The notes beneath the pieces were generated by a model. The model saw nothing but the letters and a program-made list of their open reading frames with translations, did no database searches and was not told where the DNA came from. A stretch of DNA of 64,000 nucleotides from Castor canadensis. Its lineage: Eukaryota > Chordata > Mammalia > Rodentia > Castoridae. Positions within the stretch are counted from its first letter, which is position 1; each line of letters opens with the position of its first letter. A program made the translations under genes and the position numbers. The stretch lies in contig NC_133392.1 in the NCBI RefSeq assembly GCF_047511655.1, forward strand, positions 161,128,542 through 161,192,541. The letters are read 5' to 3'. Shown here piece by piece: positions 23,298 through 34,903 of the stretch.

Positions 23298-25359
23298 CTG
23301 GGGGGAGGGGACAGAGGTGAGGGGCTCAGGACATCTACCCAAGTGCCTGATGCTTCTTAGCATCTGTGCCCACACAGCCTGGAGTCCGGCACAGCTCTAT
23401 GACTCAGTGTACAAAGGACAGTGAAGCAGCCAAGAGCCAGGCTGGCTGCTGGCACAGTCTGTCCCCAGGAACCTCCCCTGGGAGGTGGCACAGCCCACTT
23501 AGGGTAAGCAGGGAGCCCAGGGATGGCCTTGCACCTGCTCCTGCTCAGGTCTCATCTGATGATGGAGGCTGGACACCCACTAGGGTTGGGCAGCTAGCTG
23601 GTCTCTGAGCTGGATTTCAGGGCCACCCTGATTCCCATGTTGGCAGCACACACCAAGTCCCGAGCAGGAGTAGGCAGGAGCAATTCAGGCGCCCAGAGGC
23701 CCTGCAGACCAGGACTGGAATCCTGGTTCAGCCCCTACTGCTACACCTGGAGGCCACAGGGCCTCTTGGAACCACTTTGTCACAGGACAAACCTGGTGTC
23801 CCAGGGATCTTTCCTGAGGCTGCATCAGATGACATGGCAGTGATGTGGCCTTGCTTGATGTTTCTGTTAGGAGGCCAGGCTGTCTAGAGGCCCAGGGACC
23901 AGTCAGGGACACAGCACCAGTTGTAGCTGAACCAGGACCCAAGTCCAGGTCTGTCTGCTTCCCTCTTCTCTTGGCCATCTCCCCCACATGGTGCCACAAC
24001 CATGGCTGGCTGTCCACAATACCTCTCCCCATGGCAGGCCATACACTTACATTTTTATGTGTTTCTGAACTCAGAATGGTACCTAAAGGCCCAGTCTCAG
24101 GAGCTCTGATGGGCACAGCCTAAGGCGACCCCAGGTGGCTGTGCAGATGTGAGGGAAGCAGGGGACTGAGATGTTTGCAGAGCTCTGACGGGAACCACAG
24201 ACCCAGAACACACTGTCAGGCACAGGGCAGCAGCCTTACAGCCAGTCATCCCTGTTGCTCATGGTGCCAGCTGTGGGCCACTACTTCTCCTTGGACACGC
24301 CAGCCCGGCCCTACTGGCAGCTTGTGTCCCCAGAGCTAATCTCTACCCCTTGGACCTCTCCATTGTCACTGACTGCCCCATCCTCCAGCCCTAGCCTGGC
24401 AGCTTAGGTGGCAGCAGCAGGTAGCCCGTGCCTGACACTGCTGCTCTGAGTGTGTGCTGATCCCTGACCTGTCCCATTTCTGCCTTTGGCACGAGACAAA
24501 GCACAGTCCTAACACTGGTTTTGGCCAAAGAGTAGAAATGTTAGGGCAATTTCAGGACACCAGGGAAGCCGGTTCTGTCCCCACCCAGACCCAGAAACCA
24601 CTAAGCTCTCCCAGCTTTCTGCTAAGAAGATCCCAGGAATGTGCAGACAGCTAAGGCTCAGAGACCTGGAAAGGGGTGGACTGGAGCCCTGGCTCCTCCT
24701 GAGGGAGGGTACATTCCTCAGGACATTCCAATACACAGGCTGAGGACAACAGCAGCCACCCCAGGCCTCCCCCGGGAGCTGGGGAGCTGGCATCTGTCTG
24801 TGACGCCTGGTGCTGGCCAGGCGGGGGCAGGGCTGTATCATCCCAGGGTCACACATCCATGTTAACTTGTTTGCAATTTACCCAGACCTGGAGAGAAATC
24901 AGCTCAGTTTAGACCTCTAAGGGCCAAGGACACAGAACTCCTGTGCTGTCCTTTTATTCTACACGTAATCTAGTCACCTTAGGGACATTCCACAAGGTTA
25001 GAGTGAGCAGGTGGCTCTGAAGGGCCCATGTCATTAGTGTGTCCCATCTCCCATCAAATAAATATCCATCAGCTTCCTCTGAGTCAGTGCTCAAGACTGG
25101 CAGGAGGCAGCCTCTCCCAGCAGAGGGCAAAGTCTGCTCCAGGGCCCAAAGGTGCCCGAACTAGAACCAGTCAGGTGAGCCTCACTGGGTGTGATCTCCT
25201 TTCTCTGTAAGACACCACACCCACAGGCCTGGGGCACCACCTGCCCAGGAGCCAGGAGAGCTCGGCCCCTTGGGGTATGGGCACCTGCTCTGCCTGCAGG
25301 AGCTGGCTGGGCTCTCAGGAGTTGTGGATGCCTCACACACACTGGTCTTTTTAGCTTTG

Positions 25360-25530
25360 AAGCTTTTCGCTATATAAAGAACTACACACACGATTCGAAA
25401 GTCAAATAGCACGGGAAGACATATTTGTGTGTCAGGCTGCCCATGCTGCCTTGTCCCCAGAGGCCACCACTGTGGGCACTGCAGCTCTTCCTGACTCCTA
25501 CCCTGTCCTGGACATGGACTTGGCTGCATA
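25360..25530. mobile_element. Old LINE-like fossil, family not assigned
   Basis: AATAGCACGGGAAGACAT and TCCCCAGAGGCCACCACTGT resemble a widespread mammalian LINE-derived segment ('ccccagaggcaaccactgtt'). From memory only. Confidence 0.35.
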
Positions 25531-28500
25531 GCCACACAGTGCTGTGGGGCATGAGCCCTGACCTTCCCCTGTCTAGTTTGACAGCCAGACTCTCCCGTTA
25601 AACCCCAGAGTTCCAGGGCCTCTGACGTGTTTGAGTGGATGTCTTGTATGTGCAGAAACCACTTCCGGCTTTCCCCAGAGATGCTCTCACCCAGGCCTGG
25701 CTCAGGTGATCTTTCCACGCTGGACACTGGACCTTGGGCCCTGGGCCTCCTCCCTCAGCACATCTGGGCACTGTCCTGGCAAGCAACTTGGTAGGTAGAC
25801 TTTTGAGTTCCTGAAAACGTATTTTTCTCCCTCTCCCTGGCTGGTAAGTAGGATGAGCTTAGAGTTCCCGCTGCAGATTACTTTCTTCCAGAATCAGGAC
25901 ACACCCTTCTCTTTTCGGTGGTTCTGTGAGGCATCCTGAGGCCCTACCTACTTCTCTTCCTTGGATCAAGACTTCGTGCTTCTCCCCATGCCTGCCCCAG
26001 CCCTGGGGAGGTTTTGGGCCTTTATGTCCATTTGCTGAGCAAGGTGCCACGTAGAACTTCAGTCTTCTTGCTGGTGACTATTAGGGCTGCATGTGCTCGA
26101 TATTATTTCTTGGATAATATCTTCCTGGAACACTCATGAATGAGGATCAAAACCTCTGAGATTTTTCTCCTAATTTCTTCCCTTTTCTCTTACTTTTTTC
26201 ATCTTTGTTCTCCTTTCAGGAGATGGCTTCTATTTAATCTTCCTGTTTTCCCATGGACCTTTTCTTGTGACTTTCATGCCCTACCAACAGCTCTCTTGTG
26301 TTCTCTAGCTATTCTTTCTTTATTCATGGCACCCTGTTCTTGTTTTACGGATGTGACATCTTCTATGACAAGGATCATCTTTTCTTTTGGACAAGTTTCC
26401 TTCTGTTAGTGGGTCTCAGGAGCTCAGCTCCCATATACTTTCCTCCTTTGTCTCAGCTCCTGTTGGCTGTTGTCTCTGCTGGAGACAGTTAGGTATTTGC
26501 TTCTGCTTCAGCTTCTGTTTAGGGGGAAGGCACCATGGTGGGAGGCCCATCTGCCCAGTGCACACACCTGGGAGCATAGGCCACTGTCCTGCAGGGTGCT
26601 CTGACCCCAGCCCCAGTATGCCTGTATCTGCAGCCCTTCCTCCAGGCTGGCTGGTTTCTGCAGACCACACTCTGTTCTCACTGGGATGCAGGCAGGACCT
26701 GGCGAGAGCTCATACTCCTTTCAACTGCCTTCCAGGCAGACACCAACCACACTATCCATGCAACAGTATCTCCAAGAGAGAGGCCAGACATGCTGCAGAG
26801 GCCACACAGGTGGATCTGCTCCCCAGCGTCCAGAAGTGCTGAATAGGGAGCCTGCAGAAAACCCCTCCAAACATGCATGGAGTAGCAGAGCTTTGTGTTG
26901 TCGGTCCACCCGTCCCTCTGTCTCCCTACAAGTCTGTGAGCTTTTGCGGGGGCAGGGACAATTCTCAGTTCATGTCCCCACAAATAGCGGGGCTCAATTC
27001 CTGACTTAGGTCAACACCTGATGTTGGCACTTGCTCTGTGCCTCCTGGGAGAGGGCCCAGAGCTCTCCACGAGAACCAGTGTGCAAGAGGCAGGGCGCTC
27101 CACCACACTCACCTGCTTCCACTCAGGATGTATCAGAAAGGCCCCAGGGGGAGGCCTCAGAACCCACAGCATTCACTTTCTCTTTGCCACTAAGTGTCCC
27201 ACGGTGGGGAAGGTCCCAGACACGTGAGTGGGAAAGCCGTGATGCAGCTGGGCATCTCAGGTGACCCTAATGAGCCTGTCCAGTCCTAAGCTAACTTGGC
27301 CTTGCCTGACTTGCTCTGTTCAGATCTGGCCTGGGCTGGGTGGGCCGCCCTGCACCCAGTCCTCCAGCTCCTTAGGACATCCTTCCTGACAGACTTCCCA
27401 GGACTCTAGTGGGCACCCACCCACAATATCCTTTTTGTTCCTCCCAGAAGCCTGATGTCCAGGGCCTGGGGCTGCTGCTCTGTTCACAGGAACCTAAATT
27501 ACCCTATGTTTGGTACCTCTCTGCTGGGCTTCCATCTCCAGCTCTGGGGTGGGTCCGCCCTTGGGGCATCTCTGTCCCACCTACTCTGGCTTCTAGGTCC
27601 AGCTGTACCTACCCTATGTGGTGGGGCTCAGCCTCTTCAGCACAACCCAGCCAACCCACAATGGTGCCCCTGTATCCGGGCAATTCCGCCTAGCCAAGCT
27701 TGGAGTCACACATAATTTGGGGCAGGATCTGGTTTCAACAATCACAGTACACAGTGATTTTACTTAGCTCAGTGGCTCTCGACTTGGAGCAGTTTTGCCA
27801 TACAGAGGACACTTGACAATGTCTGTGACACTGCTGGTGGTCACACGTACTGGCATGTTGAGGGTTGAGTGCACAAGACACAGCAAAAATTTAACTGGAA
27901 CAAACGCCCCCAGTGCTGAGGTGGAGATAACCATCACAGCTAGCTCGAGAGCCACTTTTCCCAGAGGGGGTGGGGAAACCCACTGGGTATGCCCAGTTCA
28001 GATAAAGTCTGGCTCAGCTAGAAGCACCCACCACCTGGCTCCTGTCTCTAAATCTAGACATCCCACAAACCCAGGCCCCCATTCCAGGCTGGGCTGGCAC
28101 CAGTAGAGAGAGATCCCCCAAGGGGGCACGGATAAAGAGCAGAGCTCTGGCAGTGACCAGATGACAGGCTCCCACTGCTATGTCTACCAGCTGCACACCA
28201 GGCATAGCTGGTGCCCTCCAACGCCACCTCACCCACTGTGTCTTTGATCCCTCCCCAAATTTCTGGAAGGTGGGTATCTTCCCTCTCTGACAGCGAGGAA
28301 CCTGGCCTGAGGGTCAGGCCGATGGTCAGGGAGAGCCAGGCAAAGTGCCAGGCCCTGTCCTGACCTAGATGGTTGTCCCCAAACTGGGAACCAGGTGAGT
28401 GGGGATTCTGGCCTTGCCCACAATGCTGCAGAGGGACTGTCACCTGCACACACAAGTGCCACAGCCTGAGCAGACCAGCAGCCAAGACTGATCCACAAAA

Positions 28501-28944
28501 TGAAACCAACCCCCCCGCCCAACTCGGCAGTGTCCCATCCAAACAGGAACATAGTCTGTTATCCTCGGGGCACCGCCACGGAGAACTCAGCCAGCTGCTC
28601 AGTTTCCTCACGTGCAGGTGGATGGTGACTTCCCGGTGGGGTGCTCATGTGGGGTCAGAGGTGATCCCTTTGGAGCTAGAGCTCCCAGGACAGCCTCCCA
28701 GCAAGGGTTCCACCCCTATTGGTGTCCAAGTAGGTAAGGGGAGGAGCCTCTACCATCCGGTTCTCCAGCTCAAGTGACTTAGGCTACTTCCTCCAGGAAG
28801 CCCACCCAAGACACCTAACCTGCTTTGGGCAATGCTTTGACCGAATGTCCACTTTCTTCTCTTTGGACCATGGGCATGGTTGAGAGCAGGACTGGTGATT
28901 GTCTGGTGTTTATCCCTGGAACGGGAGATCAGCAGCAGCTGACC

Positions 28945-29055
28945 AAGTCAAGACCCTCTAAGAGAAACTCCGACTACTTCCACGTTACAAATAAAGGCCT
29001 GGAAGGTTATGTGACGTGCTTTGGTCACACAGAGCAGCATTTGAACCCAGAGCCC
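28945..29055 (+). mobile_element. MIR fragment
   Basis: AAGGCCTGGAAGGTTATGTG, then GGTCACACAGAGCAGCATTT and GAACCCAGAGCCC match the MIR 3' half. Confidence 0.7.
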
Positions 29056-29344
29056 ACACACCTAAACACTATGTGAGAGGGATGTCAGGGCAGGCAGCCA
29101 CTATAGGCATGTGAGATTCTTCCACTGATCCCACCAGGCCCCGTAGGTGCCACCACGACTGGCTTGGATGGCCTGATGAGCACTCCCACACCCGGACTTT
29201 AGCTGGTGCACAGACTGAGCAACTCATTGACACAGGTAGGATATGAGCCCTGCCTGGGCTCCAGGAGGGAGGTGGAGGCCTCCCAGGACTCACCCTGGCG
29301 GCCACTCACTCCACACACACCCCCTCCCCCATTCTAGGTGCCAG

Positions 29345-29432
29345 CTGAGATCCAGTACTCACTCAAATCTCAAGAAGGATCCCTGCTCCCATTTTACAGA
29401 TGTGGAAACTGAGGCAGAGCAGCTAAGTAGGT
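29345..29432 (+). mobile_element. MIR fragment adjoining the CpG island
   Basis: CCCATTTTACAGATGTGGAA, ACTGAGGCAGAGCAGCTAAG. Classic MIR core. Confidence 0.75.
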
Positions 29433-29951
29433 GTCCTGCCCTGCTAGTAGGAGGAACGCACAGCTTTGGAAGCAATCCCTTTCCCCTCCATGCCTCCCTT
29501 CTCAGCTGGAGGCAGAATAGGAGCCTGCGGTGGCTCCCCGCTGCGCCAAGGCCACCAGGATGGGGACAGAGCCTGGGGGAAGCGGCTGGTCGCTCCTGGA
29601 GAGGTCTGAATTTGGGGCGAAGCGGCTCTGGGGAGCAGAACCTCCGCAGGGCGCGGAAGGGTCGCTCCCTCCGCCTCCCCACCTCCTGTCCAGCTCCCTG
29701 GGACTTCCCAAGAGTCCCTGCGCTCCGGTGTCCCCCACGCCCGCCGCAAAATTTCCCTTTAGAGCCGGGAGGAAGCGGCTCCCGGGGACTCCCGGTGGGC
29801 AGGGGGCGGGCAGCAGGACGCTGGGGCCTGAGTGGGGGCTGTGCAAAGTTGTCGCGGACCCGGGGCAGGGCTTGCGGGAAAAGCCAAGGGGAGGAGAGGA
29901 GCCCTGGGTTACCTGCCTGCCCCGACGTGACCTCCCCCTCCCCGTCCTCAC

Positions 29952-30060
29952 CTGTCCCCAGGGTCACCTGCACCGCGGGGCGGACGAGCAGCGACGCTCG
30001 CAGGGTCGAGCCAGCAGCCGCGCTCCGAGCTCAGGGCGCGCGGCCCCTCCCCGTCCCGCC
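29952..30060 (-). other. ARHGEF16: Possible non-coding first exon of ARHGEF16
   Basis: Inside the CpG-rich segment the minus strand has a strong donor, ACAG followed by GTGAGG, with the exon's last base at 29952. A second candidate, GCAG/GTGACC, lies about 16 bases upstream. The transcription start cannot be fixed by eye, so the right boundary is arbitrary. Inferred only from the donor, the CpG island and the need for a 5' exon. Confidence 0.3.
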
Positions 30061-30088
30061 CTCCCCACTTCCTGTGCGGCCCGGGGGC

Positions 30089-30171
30089 GGGGCGGGGCGT
30101 CGCGCTCGGATCGGGACAGGTGGGATCCCGGTGGGTGGGCGGGGCGTCGCGCTCTGGACAGGTGGGATCCC
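30089..30171. repeat. Imperfect tandem duplication in the CpG island
   Basis: Two copies of a unit containing GGGCGGGGCGTCGCGCTC, then GGACAGGTGGGATCCC, at about 30089-30129 and 30137-30171. The copies differ by a short insertion (ATCGG-type) in the first. Each copy carries an SP1-like box, the CpG-rich GTCGCGCTC and one CAGGTG E2-box. Confidence 0.8.
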
Positions 30172-31608
30172 TGGCGGCCCGGAGGAAAGGGCGGCAGGAC
30201 GGGCGGGGGCAGGGCGCGCCCTGGGCACCTGCAGCTACCTCGCCTCACCTGGCCGCGCCGCCTGCGTCACCCGCCCCACCTGGGCAGGTCTGCGCGCACG
30301 TGACCGGCCAGCCGGCTCGCGCCTCCTAATCCCGGCGGGAGTGGCCGCAGCCGCCGGGTCCGCAACGCCGAGTGGTACCGACTACTCCGCCCTACCGTCA
30401 GCACTGCCCTCAGTTTACAGAGGACACTGAGGCCTGGGCCTTTCCCTGCTCCTGAGCTGGGAACCCTTTGAAAGCTTGTGCTTGTCCAGGGACGGTTCTG
30501 GGTTAGAGGCTGCAACCGCCACCCCCCGGTGCTGGGGGCTTCGAAGGGCTACTCCACAGTCCCCAAAGGGCTACCGAACCTGAGCAGCGTTAGCTGGTGA
30601 AAGGGAACACAGGAGTGTTCCGAGGCAGTCACAGCATGTGTGAAGGCCCAGAGGATCAAGCGAAAGGCCAGAGAAAGTCAGGAGTAGGGCAGAGTCCCCA
30701 GCAGGGGTGGGGAAACCCAGTCCCCATCCAGAGAGCAGCAGGAGCCTCTCCAGGGATGATGTGATCAGATTTGGTGGCTCTGGCAGCTGGGGAGAGGGGC
30801 TGAGAGGGACACCAGCTTAGCTTCTCTCTCTTCCAGACAGAGAAAAACAGTGCTCCCTGCCTCAGCCCAAACGCTTCAAGTTGGGGGAGGGGGGCTCACC
30901 ACTTCCCAAGTCAGACCTTGTCCCATGTTGTCTTCTTCCGTCGCCATTTGTAATATGGCTTTGAATCCAGATGGTTCACCATTCTCAAGTCTGCCAAGCC
31001 CCAAACTGTGATCATTGGAGTACCCCAGTACCCCATTAGGGCAAAAGGAGAACACTACCCGCTTCTCTCTTCTGGAGACGCTCCCTCCGTTGATGAAGCC
31101 GTTTTCCTGCTGTGGCTCTTACATGTGCCCATCTCAACACCGCACCCAGGGCCCTGTATGAGGCAGGGGTGCAGTGAGCCTGCTGACTCATGGGGGTGAC
31201 CTGAGGTCCCAGGACTGCTGTGGGTGCCAGCCACCTTCTGACCTGCCTCCATCACCCACTTTTTAGGAAAGGCCTGTGGCCAAGGACCCACTTGAACACC
31301 CACAGTGAGCTCACGCCAGTGGCCCTCAATGACCCAGGCCTCAGTGCAGCAGGCAGGGTACTGTCTAGCTGGAAGCACTGCTCACCTCTCCCCAGCACCT
31401 GCCTTCCTGAGCCGGTGCCTGTCGCTCAGATGCCTCGGGTTCTTGGGCTCTGCTTTGGCATTTTCTTGGAGTCACAATGTGAAGGGATGCCCTGCCACTC
31501 CTGGCCAGCCCCTGTCCCTGCTCGGTCCCCCTGCTTTCAGCTCCCCCACCTCTGCCTGAAGCTGGGTTTCTTGGAGTCCATAAGGCCCCTGGGTGCAGGG
31601 GAAAAATG

Positions 31609-31666
31609 TCCCTGTCTGGGGGAAAAAAAATCACCAAAAGGACTGGTGGAGTGGCTCAAGCAGGGA
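31609..31666 (+). mobile_element. Short B1 + ID-like SINE junction fragment
   Basis: CCCTGTCTGGGGGAAAAAAA followed by TCACCAAAAGGACTGGTGGA and GTGGCTCAAGCAG. It is nearly the same junction as in the SINE at 32948, so it is a truncated copy of that subfamily. Confidence 0.75.
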
Positions 31667-32184
31667 GAGGAGCTGAGAGCTGACCCTTTACAAGGGCTGA
31701 GGCCTGGGCCTGGAGCCACCTGGGTGGTGGGTTTGCCTCCAGGCAGCAACTGGGAAAGGCAGGTGGCTGCTACCCCCCTTGGGCCATTGTGGGTACTGCA
31801 TGCACAAAGTTCAGACCTGAGGAGAGCTGGGTTGTCCTTGAGCACTTTAACCAATGGGAAGACCAAGGCCTGGTGGGCAGACTGATTCTCAGGGGATGGT
31901 GTGGGTTGGCAAACCATGGTAGTGAAACTGAGGCCTGGTGAGAGGCTGAGGCCTAGCCTCAGTTTCCTGGTAGGATCCTGGTTCTTGTCCCCGGCTTGCT
32001 GCTTTCCTGTTAAGCCCTCCCTCAAAATGTGGCCCAGTCCTCACAGGGTTGTCTCCACACCCCGCCCCTCATGCCTGTACCAGTTCCTTGGCCACCCTGA
32101 GCCTCTGCACTGAGGGCTTGGGTAGCCTGTCTCCCAGTCCTGCTGGCTTCTCATGGATCCAGGGCCACACAAGTGGCTGGGACA

Positions 32185-32275
32185 TGCCACTTGCTGGTAT
32201 GTGGTCCTGAGCGAGTAGCTCACCCTCCTTGGGCCTCTGTTATCCCAGCTATAGAGTGGACTTTGCTGACAAGGC
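32185..32275 (-). mobile_element. MIR fragment
   Basis: Antisense pattern GTCCTGAGCGAGTAGCTCAC, CTCCTTGGGCCTCTGTTATC, resembling 'gtgaccttgggcaagtcactt...gcctcagtttcc'. Confidence 0.5.
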
Positions 32276-32785
32276 ACAAGACAGCCCAGGACAAGGCTGA
32301 GCAGAGTGGGATTGGGGCCGTGGTAGGCGAGGTAGAGCTCAGGAAAGTGTCCAGCTAGGCCAGGCCATGGGACTCTCTGCACCTCTGTGCTGGTCCCAAG
32401 GACTTACAGGACTAGGGTCTGGGGACTGGGTCAGCACAGAGCTGATGGCCTGTAGGGATGTTGGCAGGCTGCTTCTTCCTGGCCTCAGGCCTCCAGTCTG
32501 GCTGTGCTCCTTTGCCTGAGAGCTGAGAACTTCTCACCCATGAAACCCCATGAGCAGCCTCCACTGGGCCCTGGTATCCCTGCTTTATTATAAGAACCCT
32601 GAGTGCAAAAAGCATGTTTGACACAAAGGCTCAGGGCTTTTGCATGTGCTGCCTCCCTGTCTGGGATACTTCTCTGCCCTAGTCTTTCTCATTTTTGTCC
32701 TGAGGACACTTTCTCAATAGGCCTTCCCTAGTCATTCTGTGAAGACAGACAGCACACCTCACCCACTCAGCTGTTATAGCTCTTG

Positions 32786-32946
32786 AAGTGGGTGGAATTG
32801 GGTCCCCTTCTCCCCAAATATGTACAGTTCTAACCCCCTACGTATGGATATGATCTTATTTGGAAATGGGGCTTTTGCGGTTGCAACCAGGTTGTACTAA
32901 ATCATGCAACACAACAACCAGTGTCCTTATAAAGAGAAGGGGATTT
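32786..32946 (+). mobile_element. MaLR-type (MLT1/MST-like) LTR, 5' part
   Basis: GGTGGAATTGGGTCCCCTTC, TCTAACCCCCTACGTATG, TTATTTGGAAATGGGGCTTT and CAGTGTCCTTATAAAGAGAA follow the MLT1 LTR consensus order. It has no genes. The LTR is interrupted by the SINE at 32948 and resumes after it. Confidence 0.75.
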
Positions 32947-32947
32947 T

Positions 32948-33172
32948 GCCAGGCACAGGTGGCTCACACCTATAATCCTAGCTATTCAGGAGGCAGAGAC
33001 AGGAGGATCAAGGTTTGAAGCCAGCCCCAGGCAAATAGTTTGAGAGACCCTGTCTGGGGAAAAAAAAATCACAAAAAGGGCTGGTGGAGTGGCTCAAGCA
33101 GTAAGAGCACTTTCCTAGCAAGCATGAGGTCCTGAGTTCAAACCCCAGTGCTGAAAAAAAAAAAAAGAGAAA
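32948..33172 (+). mobile_element. Composite B1 + ID-like SINE inserted in the MaLR LTR
   Basis: GCCAGGCACAGGTGGCTCAC, CAGGCAAATAGTTTGAGAGA, then GGGCTGGTGGAGTGGCTCAA, AGCAAGCATGAGGTCCTGAG, TTCAAACCCCAGTGCTG and a long A/GA-rich tail. The ID-like half retains tRNA A- and B-box-like words. Confidence 0.88.
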
Positions 33173-33184
33173 GAGAGAGGGGGA

Positions 33185-33400
33185 GAGTTGGACATAGGGA
33201 GACAGCCAAGTGGAGGCACAGAAGAGGCTGCAGTGATTCTGCCACAAGCCAAAGGAGGCCAAGGAGCACCGGGGCCACCAGGAGCTGGTGGAAACAGGAA
33301 GGATCCTCCCAGAGCCTTTGGAGGGAATGTGGCTACCAATCTGGTCCCCAAACCATGGACAGTGGACTCCTGTGGCTGAGGCTCCAGGTTGTGATGCTTC
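33185..33400 (+). mobile_element. MaLR-type LTR, 3' part
   Basis: GGCACAGAAGAGGCTGCAGT, CTGCCACAAGCCAAAGGAGG and CCACCAGGAGCTGGTGGAAA match the distal MLT1-like LTR that normally follows 'tccttataagaagagg'. The end is diffuse. Confidence 0.6.
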
Positions 33401-34689
33401 TTTCTGGGTCATGGGAAGTAGCAGCTTCTCTGTTTCTGCCTTCCGTAGCCTTGTGCTGGGCTCACACTCTGTTTTCTCTCTCCTGATGGGGCACACACCT
33501 CCTGGGGCAGGGCTAGCGTTGGCTGTGGACACATAGTAGCCAGCAAACCTATCTCCTGGGTGCCTGGGTGGCCCTATGTGTGGCCTGTCCAGCCCTGGGA
33601 CACCAGGGATTCCCTGACTCCAGCAGGCTAAGAAGAGGACTGGGAATGGCCCACCTGGCATGGAGCTTGAGCAGTCATCCTGTGAGTCCTGACCCACCCA
33701 GCCCTGGAACTCCACTCACTCACACAGAGGAGCCTGTGCCCAGGCCACTCATCCCTGGGTGCATCCCTGGGCCTCATGTCTGGGATCCCCACAGCTAGGT
33801 GAGGAGTTCAGCTTCTGTGAGTAGAGAGCACGTGCCTGAAAGAATGAACTTCATGTGGCCACCTCAGTCCTTCCTTTCCTTCCCCCACAAGACTGGCAGT
33901 GAAACCATTCTCCTGTCATTCAGCTTCAGGCAGGGAAGCTGTGGGCACTTTGCCTGTGGGCGCTGGGTTAGAGCCCATACAGCAGTGCTCATCTTCAGAA
34001 GCTGCGGCACGGCCCAGCCGTCTGTAGCCTCCACTGGGACCTTTCTTCTCCTGGGGTTCCCAGCATGGGAGAGAAGATGGATCCCTGACCTTCATAGCTA
34101 TTGGGGTTTCCATGAAGTGGTCAGTGCCTGTCATGGGCAGCAGCTGCCCCTGGCATTTGGGCACTGGGCACCCGTGGTGCTCTCCTGCTATCTTCTCAGC
34201 TTCTTCTGCTCAGCCCCCAGGACTACAGTGTAGAAAGGCAGCACCCTGGGCCAGCTATTCAGGAAGCTTTTTGTCTTGACTTTCCCGGGGGCTCAAGACC
34301 AAGGGCCAGCGTGGGTGGGCAGTGCCCTGCCTGCTCTTCTCCCTCCCTGGGAATACAGGGGTGTGTGGGTGGAAGGAAGGGCAAAGCCACCCTTTCTTCT
34401 TCCCAGGACTCAGCTATGGACTGACTCACTCTGCAGGGGCCCACGGGTGCCCCTGCCTGGTCCCAGGGCAGCTGGGAGAAGGCTCCCCTTGCTCTGGGAT
34501 GACTCAGTGGTTGCGAGTGGCCTCTGCACTCCTCTATGCTTGTGAGTGGAGGGTGCTATGGGTGGCATGGGGTGGGTGCTGAGTGGGGCCTGGCTGCTGT
34601 GGCCCACCAGGGTGGCCTTGCTGAGCTGGAGGTGGGGTTTGGGGAGCAAGTGTCACTCCAACTTGTGCCTCAGCACAGAAAAGGGTCAT
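33401..34689. other. Intergenic DNA, nothing recognised
   Basis: Unique GC-moderate sequence; open frames lack splice-bounded homology. Confidence 0.4.
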
Positions 34690-34903
34690 TACCTCCTCTT
34701 AGCATCTACTGTGTGCCAGGCCTCATGCAAGGGGCTTTTCATTCATCGTATTACTGATTCTACAGAAACTCCCTAAGATATCATTGCCATTGTCTTTGTT
34801 TTACAGAGGAGAAATGTTGCCCATTTTCACCTGGCTGGTAAGTGGCCTAGCCTGGATTAGAAGACAGGTTTATCTGGCTCCAAAGCCTCAGCACTCTAGT
34901 AAT
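34690..34903 (+). mobile_element. Near full-length MIR SINE
   Basis: In order: CATCTACTGTGTGCCAGGCC, TTATTCATCGTATTACTGA-like centre, TTGTTTTACAGAGGAGAAAT, CACCTGGCTGGTAAGTGGCC and TTATCTGGCTCCAAAGCCTC. All main MIR blocks are present. Confidence 0.85.

Larger units (their letters stand above)
23298..29499 (-). other. ARHGEF16: ARHGEF16 5' intron (non-coding)
   Basis: Between the first coding exon and the CpG island. It holds a T-rich stretch (26.1-26.4 kb), an old LINE-like fragment near 25.36-25.53 kb and MIR pieces near 28.96 and 29.35 kb. No exon supported. Confidence 0.6.
29500..30380 (-). promoter_or_regulatory. ARHGEF16: CpG island, probable ARHGEF16 promoter
   Basis: A GC-rich stretch dense in CpG (for example 29985-30115 and 30138-30360), in sharp contrast to the CpG-poor surroundings, with several GGGCGG/GGGGCGGGG SP1-type boxes and no evident TATA box. 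It lies about 6.7 kb upstream of the ARHGEF16 start codon on the correct side. Seven CACCTG/CAGGTG E2-boxes and a tandem duplication are inside it. Confidence 0.7.
30381..32785. other. Intergenic DNA upstream of ARHGEF16
   Basis: Unique sequence with a SINE fragment at 31609 and a MIR piece at 32185. No exon supported. Confidence 0.5.

Noticed and set aside
29243-30430. 395-codon plus-strand open frame across the CpG island
   Set aside because: Length is explained by GC-rich sequence poor in stop codons. The peptide is Arg/Gly/Pro/Ala-rich low complexity, and overlapping frames on both strands are also open. It crosses a MIR fragment and the ARHGEF16 promoter.
33075-33150. tRNA-like sequence with A- and B-box words (also at 4480-4560 and 36470-36545)
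   Set aside because: These are the ID-like halves of SINEs with A-rich tails; no intact cloverleaf tRNA gene.
33008-33715. 235-codon minus-strand open frame sharing a peptide with the frame at 31537-32025
   Set aside because: The shared peptide is the antisense translation of the same SINE junction present at both places.
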